A stretch of 64,000 nucleotides of DNA from Microbacterium laevaniformans (GCF_016907555.1 NZ_JAFBCE010000001.1:2046001-2110000); one strand, 5' to 3'. Shown: positions 53,162 through 62,249, counted from the stretch's first letter. Program-made: numbers and translations. The notes: generated by a model from the letters alone, not told the origin.

Positions 53162-54061
53162 GTGACCTCGCCTGCACCGCGGATCGGCATCGTCGTCACC
53201 GACGCCGCCTTCTACTCCGACGAAGACCCCGACCACGACACGCCGATCCTCCTCGACGCGCTCCGTGCTCGCGGCGCGGCGGCCGAGGCCGTCGTCTGGC
53301 ACGACGCCACCGTCGATCTCGCCGCCTTCGATCTGCTCGCGGTCCGCTCTCCGTGGGACTACCCCGAGCGTCCCGATGAGTTCCAGGCGTGGCTCGAGCG
53401 CGCGGCGGCATCCACCCGCGTCGTCAACGCTCCGGCGACGATGCGCTGGAACCTCGACAAGCACTACCTCTCCGACCTCGAAGGCGCCGGCATCCGCGTG
53501 GTGCCGACCGCGTACGCGACGAGCGTCGATGACGTCCGCGCGGCGCTGGCCGCGCACGCCCGGGTCGTCGTGAAGCCGGCGGTATCGGCGGGGGCGCGCG
53601 ACACCGGCCTCTTCGACGCCGACGACGAGCGGGCGCTCGAGCTGGCGACACGGATCATCGAGGCCGGCGGCACCGCGATGATCCAGCCCGAGGTGCCCGA
53701 GCTGTCCCGCGGGTGGGAGAAGGCGCTCTACCTGATCGACGGACGCTTCACGCACGCCATCTCCAAGGGTGCGCTGCTGGAGGTGGGCGGCGGACTCATC
53801 GGCGGCGTCTACGAGGAACATCCCGAGCAGGTGCCCGCCTACGACGACGAGATCGCCTTCGCCACCGCCGTCGTGCAGGCCGTGCAGACGGTCACCGGCG
53901 GCCCGCTCCCCCTGTACGCCCGCGTCGACACGGTGCGCTCGCGCGCATACGGGCTGGCGCTGCTGGAGGTCGAACTCGTCGAACCCGCCCTCAACCTGCA
54001 CGTCGCGCCGCACGCCACCGATGCCGTGGTCGACGCGCTGCTCACCGCGGCAACGGGCTGA
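53162..54061 (+). CDS. ATP-grasp domain protein
   Basis: A 299-aa ATP-dependent ligase-like protein of the RimK/glutathione-synthetase fold. An N-terminal Rossmann-like part (ALRARGAAAEAVVWHDATVD, then LAVRSPWDYPERPDEFQAWL) is followed by ATP-grasp segments VVVKPAVSAGARDTGLFD, MIQPEVPEL and a late LALLEVELVEPALNLH with metal-binding Glu and Asn. Homologues are usually annotated only as ATP-grasp or glutathione synthetase-like; the substrates are unknown. The GTG at 53162 has no clear ribosome binding site; TAGGGT lies eight bases upstream. Confidence 0.82.
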   Translation: MTSPAPRIGIVVTDAAFYSDEDPDHDTPILLDALRARGAAAEAVVWHDATVDLAAFDLLAVRSPWDYPERPDEFQAWLERAAASTRVVNAPATMRWNLDKHYLSDLEGAGIRVVPTAYATSVDDVRAALAAHARVVVKPAVSAGARDTGLFDADDERALELATRIIEAGGTAMIQPEVPELSRGWEKALYLIDGRFTHAISKGALLEVGGGLIGGVYEEHPEQVPAYDDEIAFATAVVQAVQTVTGGPLPLYARVDTVRSRAYGLALLEVELVEPALNLHVAPHATDAVVDALLTAATG

Positions 54062-54066
54062 GCGCC

Positions 54067-55752
54067 CTAGCGGCGCCGGCGCCGACCGCGCGGCAGGAGG
54101 CTGACGACGAGCGGGACGAGCGACGCGATCATCATCGCCACACCGAAGACCTCGTCGGTCACCCGCAGCAGGATGCCGCCGATGAGCAGGATGCCGAAGA
54201 CCACCGCCGCGAGTCCCCGCTGGGCGATCCGCTCCAGGCGGTCGAGCCGGCGTTCCAGGCGCGACATGTCGACCGACACCGTGCCCTCCTCGAAACCCGT
54301 GATGAGTCCGTCGAGGCGTCCGGGCAGACGCCACGCGGTCGTGGCGACCTCCGCGACCTGCGCGAGCGCGTCCTTCACGACGTTGCCGCCCTCATCACGC
54401 AGCACCTGACCGGCGAACGGCTCGATGCTCTCCCAGATGTTGTACTCGGGCTCCAGCGTGCTGCAGACGCCCGAGGTGAGCGAGATCGCGCGCACGATCA
54501 GCAGGAAGTTCTCCGGCAGCTGGAACGGCAGGCTCCGCACGACATCGCCGAACTCCTCCGCGAAGTCGCGGAACTCGCGGGGATCGACCTCGCGCAGTTG
54601 CGCGAATCCCATGCCGCCGAAGCGGGCGAACAGTTTCGCGTAGGCACGCTCGAGCTCGCGGGTGTCGGCGCCGGGCAAGAGCGCGCCGACATCGAGAATG
54701 CCCTGCACCAGTCTCTTGCTGTCGCGAGCCGCGACGGCCAGCAGCACGGTACGAAGCCCTGAGCGCAGCCGGTCGTCGACGATGCCCATCATGCCGAAGT
54801 CGATGAAGGTCAGTGTCCACGCCGGCGCCGCGGCATCCGCGCCGGCGGGGCGGGGCGTCACGAAGACGTTGCCCGGGTGCGGATCGGCGTGGAAGAAACC
54901 CGTGCGGAACAGCTGCGTGAACATGGTCGTCGCGAAGACCTCGGCCACCTCCACGGGATCGATGCCGGCCGCGCGCAGGCCCGCGACGTCGGAGATCTTG
55001 ATCGCCGTCACATCCTGCAGCGTCAGAACCTTGCGCGTCGAGCGCTCCCAGACGACCTCCGGCACGGCGACGGCGGGGTCATCCGCCACGTCCGCGCCGA
55101 ATCGCTCGGCGTTCTGCGCTTCGTGCAGGTAGTCGATCTCCTCGCGCGATGTCGCGGCGAACTCCTCGGCCAGCGCGGGCGCATCGACGCGGTCCGAGAC
55201 GAGCCGCACGCGACTCAGCCACCCTGCGACTCGGCGCAGCGCCGCCAGGTCGACGTCGACGATCTCGTCGATCCCCGGGCGCTGCACCTTCACGACGACG
55301 GCGCCGAATCCGCTCAGCGTCGCATCTGCCGGCGTCAGTCGGGCGCGGTGCGCCTGCCCCAGGGATGCCGCGGCCACAGGAGTCTCGTCGAACCAGGCAT
55401 ACGCGCGCTCCAGCGGCATCCCGAGCTGCGCCTCGGCGGCGGCACGGATGTCCGCGAACGGCACCGGCGGCACCTCGTCCTGCAGCCCCTCCAGCTCCTT
55501 CGTGATCTCCGGCGGCAGCACGTCCAGGCGCGAGGACATGAACTGGCCGACCTTGATCATGAGACCGCCGAGGTCGACGGCGAGCGCGTGGAAGCGGCGG
55601 GCGATGCGCTGCATCCGCGCGCTGCGCGACCGCTCGGCGAGGCGCCCGAGGCCCACGCGCGGCAGGAACAGGTCGTACCACCAGGTCTGCGCCAGCGAAA
55701 GTGCGGCGAAGCGGAGGATGCGCCGGTACCGCGCGCGTGAGCCGGACTGCAC
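54067..55752 (-). CDS. ABC1/UbiB-family atypical kinase
   Basis: A 561-aa AarF/UbiB protein. The KxGQ motif is in IKVGQFMSSRLDVLP, followed by the Ala-rich loop SLGQAHRARL, the VAIK-like VVVKVQRPG, the HADPHPGN catalytic segment and DFG in IDFGMMG. Two C-terminal membrane helices end the protein (VFGILLIGGILLRV; IASLVPLVVSLLP). In other bacteria UbiB helps isoprenoid quinone metabolism; here menaquinone is the likely quinone. It follows the PadR gene by six bases. Confidence 0.92.
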   Translation of the reverse strand: MQSGSRARYRRILRFAALSLAQTWWYDLFLPRVGLGRLAERSRSARMQRIARRFHALAVDLGGLMIKVGQFMSSRLDVLPPEITKELEGLQDEVPPVPFADIRAAAEAQLGMPLERAYAWFDETPVAAASLGQAHRARLTPADATLSGFGAVVVKVQRPGIDEIVDVDLAALRRVAGWLSRVRLVSDRVDAPALAEEFAATSREEIDYLHEAQNAERFGADVADDPAVAVPEVVWERSTRKVLTLQDVTAIKISDVAGLRAAGIDPVEVAEVFATTMFTQLFRTGFFHADPHPGNVFVTPRPAGADAAAPAWTLTFIDFGMMGIVDDRLRSGLRTVLLAVAARDSKRLVQGILDVGALLPGADTRELERAYAKLFARFGGMGFAQLREVDPREFRDFAEEFGDVVRSLPFQLPENFLLIVRAISLTSGVCSTLEPEYNIWESIEPFAGQVLRDEGGNVVKDALAQVAEVATTAWRLPGRLDGLITGFEEGTVSVDMSRLERRLDRLERIAQRGLAAVVFGILLIGGILLRVTDEVFGVAMMIASLVPLVVSLLPRGRRRRR

Positions 55753-55758
55753 CGCCGA

Positions 55759-56331
55759 TCAGCCCTGTGCGAGCAGCGCGTACACGCGGCGACGGGCCTC
55801 GTCGAGGATCTCGACGGCGCTCTGCACCTGCTCGGGCGTGCCGGTGCGCCCCACCTGCCCGACCGCCTGCGCGAGCGCGAAGCCGGCCTTCGGCAGCGCG
55901 CTCATGCGGCCGCCGTCGCGCTGACTCGGTGTCTCCCAGGGCGCCGGACGGTCCGCGGAGGCTTCTGCCTCGGCGCGACCGGCGTCGGTGAGCGCATACG
56001 TCTTTCGGCCGTTCGCCTCCTCGGCGACGATCAGGCCCTCGTCGGCGAGCATCTGCAGCGTCGGGTACACCGAGCCGGCGCTGGGCTTCCAGGCGCCGTC
56101 GCTGCGCTGCTCGATCTCCTGGATGATCTGGTAGCCGTGCATCGGCTGCTCGGCGAGCAGGGCCAGCACCGCGGCGCGTACGTCGCCGCGTCCCATGCGG
56201 GGTCCGGTGCGCTGCTCGAAGGATGCGCGGAGATTCTCCATCGCGTCCCACATGCCAGCCGACCCAGCCGCGAAGGGGCCGGAGCCGAACCCCCGTCCGC
56301 CGAAGCCCGGACCGGAGAATGAACCGTTCAT
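55759..56331 (-). CDS. PadR-family transcriptional regulator
   Basis: A 190-aa repressor. A Gly/Phe-rich N-terminal segment precedes the winged helix (VRAAVLALLAEQPMHGYQIIQEI, then SAGSVYPTLQMLADEGL), and a C-terminal dimerisation helix ends it. The ATG at 56331 has GGGAGG upstream. A perfect 20-bp palindrome lies 37 bases before the start, the likely operator. It is co-transcribed with the UbiB gene, so the two are probably regulated together. Confidence 0.9.
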   Translation of the reverse strand: MNGSFSGPGFGGRGFGSGPFAAGSAGMWDAMENLRASFEQRTGPRMGRGDVRAAVLALLAEQPMHGYQIIQEIEQRSDGAWKPSAGSVYPTLQMLADEGLIVAEEANGRKTYALTDAGRAEAEASADRPAPWETPSQRDGGRMSALPKAGFALAQAVGQVGRTGTPEQVQSAVEILDEARRRVYALLAQG

Positions 56332-56367
56332 GATGCCTCCCGAAATCGCGCCGACCACTCGGCGATA

Positions 56368-56387
56368 GTGAACGATATATCGTTCAC
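56368..56387. promoter_or_regulatory. PadR operator palindrome
   Basis: GTGAACGATATATCGTTCAC is a perfect 20-bp palindrome upstream of the PadR gene. Its AT-rich core ATATAT flanked by CG matches the operator style of actinobacterial PadR proteins. It lies in the promoter region of the PadR-UbiB pair. Confidence 0.7.
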
Positions 56388-56416
56388 CTGTGTTCGCGCC
56401 GTGAGTTCGTGCGTCC

Positions 56417-56971
56417 TCAGCCGAGGAACTCGGCCGGGTCGAACTCCTCGATGGGGATGACGCGCACGCGCGGCAGTTGGGCGTCGAAGGCGTGCACGTC
56501 GTACTCGAGATCGAAGAACTCGATGCCGGGAACGGCGGCGAACTCGCTGCTGCGGAACTCGTGGAACCCGATCAGCCCGACGCGGCGGTCATCGTCGACG
56601 AGGGATGCGAGGTCGTCGACGAAGTCGCGGTCGTGACTGACGAGGACGACGTCGCCGCTGCGATCCTCGAGAGCCCGGAGCGTCCGCTGGATGGCGAGGT
56701 CGACGACCTTCGCGTCGGCCGGACCCGACAGCGGCACCGGGGTGTAGCCGAGCGCCAGCAGCGCCTGCACGAACGGCATGGGCAGATGAGTCGACGCGTT
56801 GAGGAAGAAAAGGCCGCGTACCGGCTGCTGCCAGCGCTCCTCGATGAAGCTCAGCAGACGATCCCACCGGGGGCGCTCGTCGGGCTGCGGGCGACGGCCC
56901 AGGATCGATCCGCCGAGCGTGGCATCGATGTTCTCGCCGTCGACGAGGATCCAGCTGGTGCGATCCGTCAC
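56417..56971 (-). CDS. NYN-domain (PIN-like) putative ribonuclease
   Basis: A 184-aa protein with an NYN fold. Conserved acids lie in WILVDGENIDATLGG, SGPADAKVVDLAIQRTL and VVLVSHDRDFVDDLASL, the expected metal-binding Asp cluster of an RNase. The GTG at 56971 has GGGAGG upstream. Its role is unknown; NYN proteins often act in RNA turnover. Confidence 0.85.
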   Translation of the reverse strand: MTDRTSWILVDGENIDATLGGSILGRRPQPDERPRWDRLLSFIEERWQQPVRGLFFLNASTHLPMPFVQALLALGYTPVPLSGPADAKVVDLAIQRTLRALEDRSGDVVLVSHDRDFVDDLASLVDDDRRVGLIGFHEFRSSEFAAVPGIEFFDLEYDVHAFDAQLPRVRVIPIEEFDPAEFLG

Positions 56972-57041
56972 GTTGCCTCCCTCGGCATCCGCGCGCACCC
57001 ACCCGGGCCGCGCCCTTCGACGCTAGCAGGGGCGCGCTGAC

Positions 57042-57221
57042 TCACCGGTCGCTGCGGGCGAACAGCCGCCGCAGCACGAAGAAGACGATCACCGCGACGA
57101 CCAGCACCACGACGAGCTTCGCCACGAACCACAGCACGCTGAAGATGACGTTGACGATCACCCAGGCGATCGCGATCGCCACGATCACGCCGACGATGCT
57201 CCAGAGAGTGCTCTTGCTCAT
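57042..57221 (-). CDS. 59-aa two-helix membrane protein
   Basis: A small gene from ATG at 57221 to TGA at 57042. It encodes MSKSTLWSIVGVIVAIAIAW, then a second very hydrophobic segment (LVVVLVVAVIVFFVL) and a basic end (RRLFARSDR). Two transmembrane helices with positive-inside flanks are evident. A GGAGGC sequence precedes the ATG. Such proteins are common in actinobacteria without a known function. Confidence 0.75.
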   Translation of the reverse strand: MSKSTLWSIVGVIVAIAIAWVIVNVIFSVLWFVAKLVVVLVVAVIVFFVLRRLFARSDR

Positions 57222-57258
57222 GCCTCCAGCGTAGGGGCGTGCGCCGTCGCGCCGCGCG

Positions 57259-57906
57259 TCAAGCGGCCGCCAGCGCGGCGGCGATCGGCGTCGAGCCGGT
57301 GTTGAAGCTCACGGTGCGCCCTCGCGTCGCCGGCTCGTCGACCGCGGCCGCGAGCACCGCGGCGACGTCGGCGCGCGACACCGAGGTGCCCGACGGGGCA
57401 GTGGTCTCGATCATCCCGGTGGGGTCATCGTCGGTCAGGGTCGACGGCACCAGGATCGTGTACTCGACGCCGCTGGCGCGCAGATGCGCATCGGCAGCAG
57501 CCTTCGCCTCGGCGTAGGCGAAGAAGCCGTTGTCGGGGTCGACGCCATGGTCGGGCCCGGCACCGAAGTACGACACCATGACGAACCTGTCGACGTTCGC
57601 CGTCGCGGCGGCGTCGATCGTGCGGATCGCCGCGTCGCGGTCGACGGCGTACGTGCGTGCCGCATCGCCGCCCCCGGCGCCCGCCGACCAGACGACGACG
57701 TCGAACCCGCGGACGAGGCCGGTCAGCTGGGCGAGGTCGAGACTCGCAACGTCGGCCACCACGGGATGCGCACCCGCCGTCGTCACGTCATCGACGTGGC
57801 CCGCGGTGCGGATGACCGCGCTGACCTCGTGGCCGGCCCGAGCGAGCAGCGGCTCGGCCTTCAGCGCCACCTTGCCGTGTCCGCCGATGATGAGGATGCG
57901 TGCCAT
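57259..57906 (-). CDS. NAD(P)H-binding SDR-like protein (NmrA type)
   Basis: A 215-aa atypical short-chain dehydrogenase. The Rossmann motif is ILIIGGHGKVALKAEPLL, and the mid-protein segment DRFVMVSYFGAGPDHG holds the region where the catalytic Tyr would lie; the tail is YAEAKAAADAHLRASGVEYTILVP. The YxxxK pattern appears in the form YAEAK. It faces the lactonase gene across a 36-base gap that is a mirror-image promoter. The substrate is unknown. Confidence 0.85.
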   Translation of the reverse strand: MARILIIGGHGKVALKAEPLLARAGHEVSAVIRTAGHVDDVTTAGAHPVVADVASLDLAQLTGLVRGFDVVVWSAGAGGGDAARTYAVDRDAAIRTIDAAATANVDRFVMVSYFGAGPDHGVDPDNGFFAYAEAKAAADAHLRASGVEYTILVPSTLTDDDPTGMIETTAPSGTSVSRADVAAVLAAAVDEPATRGRTVSFNTGSTPIAAALAAA

Positions 57907-57945
57907 GGTTCCAGCGTACGCGGCGCCACCTACGCTGGAACCATG
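57904..57945. promoter_or_regulatory. Mirror-image divergent leaderless promoter
   Basis: Two 15-base arms, CATGGTTCCAGCGTA (57904-57918) and TACGCTGGAACCATG (57931-57945), are perfect inverted copies around a 12-base spacer. Each arm contains a TACGCT -10 box, six bases and the ATG of the gene it drives, one leftward (57906) and one rightward (57943). There is no ribosome binding site on either side. Confidence 0.7.
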
Positions 57946-58977
57946 ACCGCCACGACTGCCCTCGTCCTCGTCGCCAACGCTGCAGACGGCTCCCTCTCGA
58001 CCTTCCGTCTCACCGACGGCACACTGGAGCGCATCGCCGTGACCGAGGGGCTGACGGGGTGCTCCACGTTCGCCGTGGACGCTACGCGCGACCTCGTCTA
58101 CGCGGCGGTCAAGGGGGATCCTGCCGGCATCGTCACCCTCTCGCTCGATCGCACGAGCGGTGAGCTCACCCCCCTCTCGCGCCGCGATCTGCCCGCCGGC
58201 GGCATGAACTACCTCGCCCTCACGCGTGATGGATCGGCATTGCTCGGAGCAAGCTACGGCGGCGGCTACGGCATCCTCTCCCCCGTCACCGACGGCACCG
58301 TCGGCGAGCCGGTATCGGAGATCTCCTACCCGAATCTGCACTCCGTGCTGCCCAGCGCCGACGGCCGTTTCGCCTACTTCGTCTCGCTCGGGGCCGACCT
58401 CGTCGCCCAGTACGCGATCGCCGACGAGCTCGCCCTCGTCCCGCTGGAGCCCGCGACCGCGGCGGCTCCCGCCGGCAGCGGACCGCGCCATCTGCTGGTG
58501 AACGACACGCAGGATGCCGTCTACGTCATGACCGAGTTCTCCGGCGAGGTGCTGCATTACGCCCGCGATACGGCGACCGGCACGCTGGAGCTGGTGGGCG
58601 CGGCATCCGCCTTCGACCGTTCGAAGGGTCTCGGCCACGGCGAGTTCGGCGCCGATCCCCTCGCCCATCACTTCATCTGGGGCGCCGACCTGCACGCCGG
58701 CGCGGACGGCCGCGTGCTGTGGGCGTCGGAGCGCACCGAGAGCACGCTCGCCGCGGTTCCGGTGGCCGCCGACGGCACCGTCTCGGATGCCGCGACCTTC
58801 ACCGTCACCGAGCAGCAGCCCCGCGGCTTCGCCACGAGCGCCGACGGCCGCTACCTCGTGGCCGCCGGCGAGAAGTCGACGACGGTCTCGCTGTATGCCG
58901 TCGACGGCGAGCGCCTGGAACTGCTGCAGCGCGCCGAGACCGGCAACGGCGCCAACTGGGTGCGCTTCATCGACTGA
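57943..58977 (+). CDS. Lactonase family protein (6-phosphogluconolactonase/Pgl type)
   Basis: A 344-aa seven-bladed beta-propeller of the Pgl/YkgB-like family. Repeating blade motifs include LVLVANAADGSLSTFRL, AAGGMNYLALTRDGSAL-like segments, ASYGGGYG, PNLHSVLPSADGRFAYF, GSGPRHLLVNDT, and the late PRGFATSADGRYLVAAGEKS. In enteric bacteria such proteins hydrolyse 6-phosphogluconolactone; in actinobacteria the substrate is unproven. It begins with a leaderless ATG, mirrored by the neighbouring divergent gene. Confidence 0.87.
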   Translation: MTATTALVLVANAADGSLSTFRLTDGTLERIAVTEGLTGCSTFAVDATRDLVYAAVKGDPAGIVTLSLDRTSGELTPLSRRDLPAGGMNYLALTRDGSALLGASYGGGYGILSPVTDGTVGEPVSEISYPNLHSVLPSADGRFAYFVSLGADLVAQYAIADELALVPLEPATAAAPAGSGPRHLLVNDTQDAVYVMTEFSGEVLHYARDTATGTLELVGAASAFDRSKGLGHGEFGADPLAHHFIWGADLHAGADGRVLWASERTESTLAAVPVAADGTVSDAATFTVTEQQPRGFATSADGRYLVAAGEKSTTVSLYAVDGERLELLQRAETGNGANWVRFID

Positions 58978-59047
58978 CGCCCCGTCGTCCGTCCCGCCTC
59001 GCCGCATTCGCCGACCGATGACGACCAGAGCGGACGGATGAACCGCC

Positions 59048-59881
59048 TCAGAGGCCGACCATCTCCGCGCTGCGCTCCCACAGGCGCGCGGCGATGACCG
59101 GATCGGCGGCGACCGGCGAGGTGCGCGCCAGGCGGTTGGCGACGTAGTAGCCGCCGTGCTCCCAGTCCAGACCCGGCTTGCCCAGCGCGAGCCAGGCCAG
59201 CCGCGCCCCGCCGACATCGGTCGAGGTCAGCAGCCGGCTGGTCACGGGATTGGTGTACATGAAGCGCCACGGTCCCTTGGCCGTAGCCGCGAAGCTGCTG
59301 CCGATCACGCCCGGGTGGAATGCGGCCGCCGCCACACCGTCGTCGCCCCAGCGCCGCTCGATCTCCTTCGTGAACAGGATGTTCGCGAGCTTCGCGTTGC
59401 CGTATGCCGAGCTCGCAGAATATCGCCGCTCGGCGTTGAGGTCGTCGATGTCGAAGCGCGAGAAACGTCGCGCGGCGACGCTCGAGGTCTGGATGACCGC
59501 GGCTCCCGCGTCGACGAGGCGATCGCGCAGCAGATTGGTGAGCAGGAACGCCGCCAGATGGTTCGTCTGGAAGGTCGCCTCGAATCCGTCGACCGTGACG
59601 GTGCGATCGCCGAAGATGCCGCCCGCGTTGTTCGCGAGCACGTCGATGCGCGGATAGCTCGCCCGCAGTTCATCGGCGAGCGCGCGCACCTGCGCGAGGA
59701 CGGCGAAGTCGGCGACGTGGAACGGCATGCCGATCCCCTCGGCCACCTGCCGGGTCCGCCGCGGGTCGCGCCCGACAACCACCACTCGCTGCCCGGCCAG
59801 GGCGAGCTGTCGGGCCGCGGCGGCACCGATGCCGCTGCTGGCTCCGGTGATCACGATCGTGCGGGGCTCGTTCTCGGTCAC
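59048..59881 (-). CDS. Short-chain dehydrogenase/reductase
   Basis: A 277-aa classical SDR. The cofactor motif is VITGASSGIGAAAARQL, NAG lies in VLANNAGG, and the catalytic dyad is YGNAK. The length and the ending resemble retinol-dehydrogenase/protochlorophyllide-reductase-like oxidoreductases. The start is GTG with TAGACT six bases upstream and no ribosome binding site. The substrate is not predictable. It is convergent with the lactonase gene; the 70-base gap holds nothing clear. Confidence 0.88.
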   Translation of the reverse strand: MTENEPRTIVITGASSGIGAAAARQLALAGQRVVVVGRDPRRTRQVAEGIGMPFHVADFAVLAQVRALADELRASYPRIDVLANNAGGIFGDRTVTVDGFEATFQTNHLAAFLLTNLLRDRLVDAGAAVIQTSSVAARRFSRFDIDDLNAERRYSASSAYGNAKLANILFTKEIERRWGDDGVAAAAFHPGVIGSSFAATAKGPWRFMYTNPVTSRLLTSTDVGGARLAWLALGKPGLDWEHGGYYVANRLARTSPVAADPVIAARLWERSAEMVGL

Positions 59882-59887
59882 CCCGGG

Positions 59888-59893
59888 AGTCTA
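59888..59893 (-). promoter_or_regulatory. -10 box of a leaderless promoter for the SDR gene
   Basis: TAGACT on the minus strand, CCCGGG-spaced six bases, then the GTG start. No ribosome binding site is present. Confidence 0.5.
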
Positions 59894-59961
59894 CGTCCGC
59901 CGACGAAGGCTCCTGCCGGGCCGCCCCCTGCATGACCGCGACCCGACAGGAGTTCAGGGGG

Positions 59962-60858
59962 TCAGGGCGAGGGGATGCCGCCGTTGACGTTAAGCGTTTC
60001 GCCGATGACATAGCTGGACTCGGCCGATGCGAGGAACACGTAGGCGGGGGCGAGTTCGGCGGGCTGGCCCATTCGCCCGAGCGCGGTGTCCTCGCCGAAG
60101 CTGTCGAGCTTGTCCTGCGGCTGGCCGTCGGTGGGCTGCAGCGCCGTCCAGATCGGCCCGGGCGCGACCGCGTTGACGCGGATGCCGCGCGGCGCGATCT
60201 GTTGGGCGAGTGCCTTCGTGAACGCATTGATCGTGGCCTTCGTCGACGCGTAGTCGACGAGCACATCGGAGGGCTTGTACGCCTGGATGGAGGTCGTGTT
60301 GATGATCGACGAGCCCGGTTCGAGGTGCGCGAGGGCGGCCTTGGTGATCCAGAACATCGCGTACACGTTGGTCTTGAAGGTGGCGTCGAACTGCTCGTCG
60401 CTCAGCGTCGCGAGGTCGTCGTTGAAGATCTGCTTGCCGCCGTTGTTGACGAGGATGTCGAGTCCGCCGAGACCCTCCACGGTCTTCTCGACCAGATCCC
60501 GGCAGTACGCGGCATCCTTCAGATCGCCGGGAAAGGTGAGCGCGGTGACACCGGCGTCGCGGATGAGCCCGGCGACGCGGCGCGCATCCTCCTCTTCTTC
60601 GGGCAGATAGGAGATCGCGACGTCGGCGCCTTCGCGCGCGAACGCGATCGCGGTGGCGGCGCCGATGCCCGAGTCGCCGCCGGTGATGAGGGCGCGGCGG
60701 CCGCGCAGACGACCGGTTCCGCGGTAGGTGTCCTCGCCGAGGTCCGGACGGGGCGTCAGTTCGGCCTCGAGGCCGGGTTCCGGCATCCGCTGCTTCTGCG
60801 GCTCGATGTCGGCATAGAGGGCGGCCGGGTCGGTGAACGTGTACTGGTCGCGGGTCAT
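59962..60858 (-). CDS. Stress-type SDR oxidoreductase (YghA/YhdF-like)
   Basis: A 298-aa SDR with an N-terminal extension of about 50 residues typical of this group (PQKQRMPEPGLEAELTPRPD). The cofactor motif is ALITGGDSGIGAATAIAFAREGADV, the Asn motif is VNNGGKQIF, and the active site is STSIQAYKP followed by YASTKATI. Homologues are linked to general stress and oxidise simple alcohols or sugars. The ATG at 60858 has no Shine-Dalgarno; a GAGACT box six bases upstream resembles the other leaderless starts. Confidence 0.9.
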   Translation of the reverse strand: MTRDQYTFTDPAALYADIEPQKQRMPEPGLEAELTPRPDLGEDTYRGTGRLRGRRALITGGDSGIGAATAIAFAREGADVAISYLPEEEEDARRVAGLIRDAGVTALTFPGDLKDAAYCRDLVEKTVEGLGGLDILVNNGGKQIFNDDLATLSDEQFDATFKTNVYAMFWITKAALAHLEPGSSIINTTSIQAYKPSDVLVDYASTKATINAFTKALAQQIAPRGIRVNAVAPGPIWTALQPTDGQPQDKLDSFGEDTALGRMGQPAELAPAYVFLASAESSYVIGETLNVNGGIPSP

Positions 60859-60920
60859 TCCGGCAGTCTCGGCGACCGGGCGCCGCCGCGCAGGTGGATT
60901 GACAGTGCCGTCGGGCGGTG

Positions 60921-62249
60921 TTAGCGCGCGCGGGCGCGTTCGTCCGTCCCGTCGTGCCGCCATGCCTCGTCCACAGCGACATCTGCGGCCGGACGGGCGG
61001 GGGCGGCGCGGCCGCGGCGTGCGATCGCGACGTTCACGACTCCCAGCGACAGGACGATCGCCGCTGCCAGGGCGGGCACGACCATCGCGACGCCCAGCGA
61101 AACCTCTTCGGCGATCCAGCCGGTGGCCGCCGCAGCGAGCGCCTGCGCGAGAGTGAGGGCGGAGCTGAGCAGCGTCATGGTCGTCGCCGATCGTCCGAGC
61201 GGGGCACGCTCACCCGCGAGCGAGAACAGCGTCACCAGCGTCGGCCCGACGCCGAGCCCCATGACGAGCAGCCAGCCGGCGACCACGCCGAGGCTCGACG
61301 AGGTCGCATACCCGACGGATGCCGCCGTCAGCACTCCCGCGAAGGCGAGCCAACGGTGGCGCAGGGCGAAGCGCGCGGGCAGCAGCACGACGCCGAGGGC
61401 CAGCACCGCGGAGCCGATGCCCATGAGCCCGTAGAGCAGGCCCGCCTGCGCCTCGTCGCCCGCAGCCCGCGCGAAGGCCGTCAGTGACGTCAGCGCCGCG
61501 CCGAAGAACATTCCCACCCCGAACGTCGCCGCCACCAGCACGAGCATCGAGGGCGTCAGCACCGCGCGGAAGGCGGCGCGCTCCGCCGCGGTGTCGGCGC
61601 GACTCTGCAGCAGGCGCGCGGTGGGGTGCAGCGCGAACGCGAGCACGAAGCCGAAGCTGAGCGCTGCGGCTACCGCGATCGGAGCCCACGGTGCGATGAG
61701 GGCTGCGAGGATGCCGACCAGGAACGGGCCGATGACGAAGGCCGTCTCGTCGGCAGCCGACTCGTACGACATCAGCCGCGAGGTCGTCTTCGTGCGCCGC
61801 TCGGGAGCGATGCGCGCGGCGACGATGGCCAGCAGCCGGCTGCGCGACATGGCCGCCGCCTGCGGTCCGGTCAGCCCGATCGCCAGAGCCGCCGCCAGGA
61901 TCACGCCCGGGGGCGCCTCCGCCGTCGCCACCAGCGGGAACAGCGCGAGCAGGATGCCGTTGGCGAGCCCCACCGGGACGAGCACGCGCCGCTGTCCGTG
62001 TCTGTCCACGAGATCGCCCATGATGGGGCCCGCGATGACGACGCCGATGCCGACGGCGGCCGAGGTGAGCCCGCCGAAGCCGACCGAATCGGTCGCGTGG
62101 ACGACGAGCATGAGCACGCCGACGGTCATCATCGCAAAGGGCAGACGTGCAACGAATGCGATCGGCCAGTAGGCCCATCCGGTGTGCGCGATCAGCGACG
62201 AACGACCGCTGGCGGTCGAGGGGTGGTGCACGGGGTTCCTTCGGGACAT
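60921..62249 (-). CDS. MFS transporter, 12 helices
   Basis: A 442-aa secondary transporter with about twelve helices. The motif A loop after helix 2 is GDLVDRHGQRRVLVPVGL. Helix 5 region has TGPQAAAMSRSRLLAIVAAR. It resembles drug-efflux MFS proteins of actinobacteria. ATG at 62249 was chosen; a GTG five codons upstream is an alternative. The divergent neighbour is a second MFS gene, and a 12-bp palindrome lies between them. Confidence 0.87.
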   Translation of the reverse strand: MSRRNPVHHPSTASGRSSLIAHTGWAYWPIAFVARLPFAMMTVGVLMLVVHATDSVGFGGLTSAAVGIGVVIAGPIMGDLVDRHGQRRVLVPVGLANGILLALFPLVATAEAPPGVILAAALAIGLTGPQAAAMSRSRLLAIVAARIAPERRTKTTSRLMSYESAADETAFVIGPFLVGILAALIAPWAPIAVAAALSFGFVLAFALHPTARLLQSRADTAAERAAFRAVLTPSMLVLVAATFGVGMFFGAALTSLTAFARAAGDEAQAGLLYGLMGIGSAVLALGVVLLPARFALRHRWLAFAGVLTAASVGYATSSSLGVVAGWLLVMGLGVGPTLVTLFSLAGERAPLGRSATTMTLLSSALTLAQALAAAATGWIAEEVSLGVAMVVPALAAAIVLSLGVVNVAIARRGRAAPARPAADVAVDEAWRHDGTDERARAR

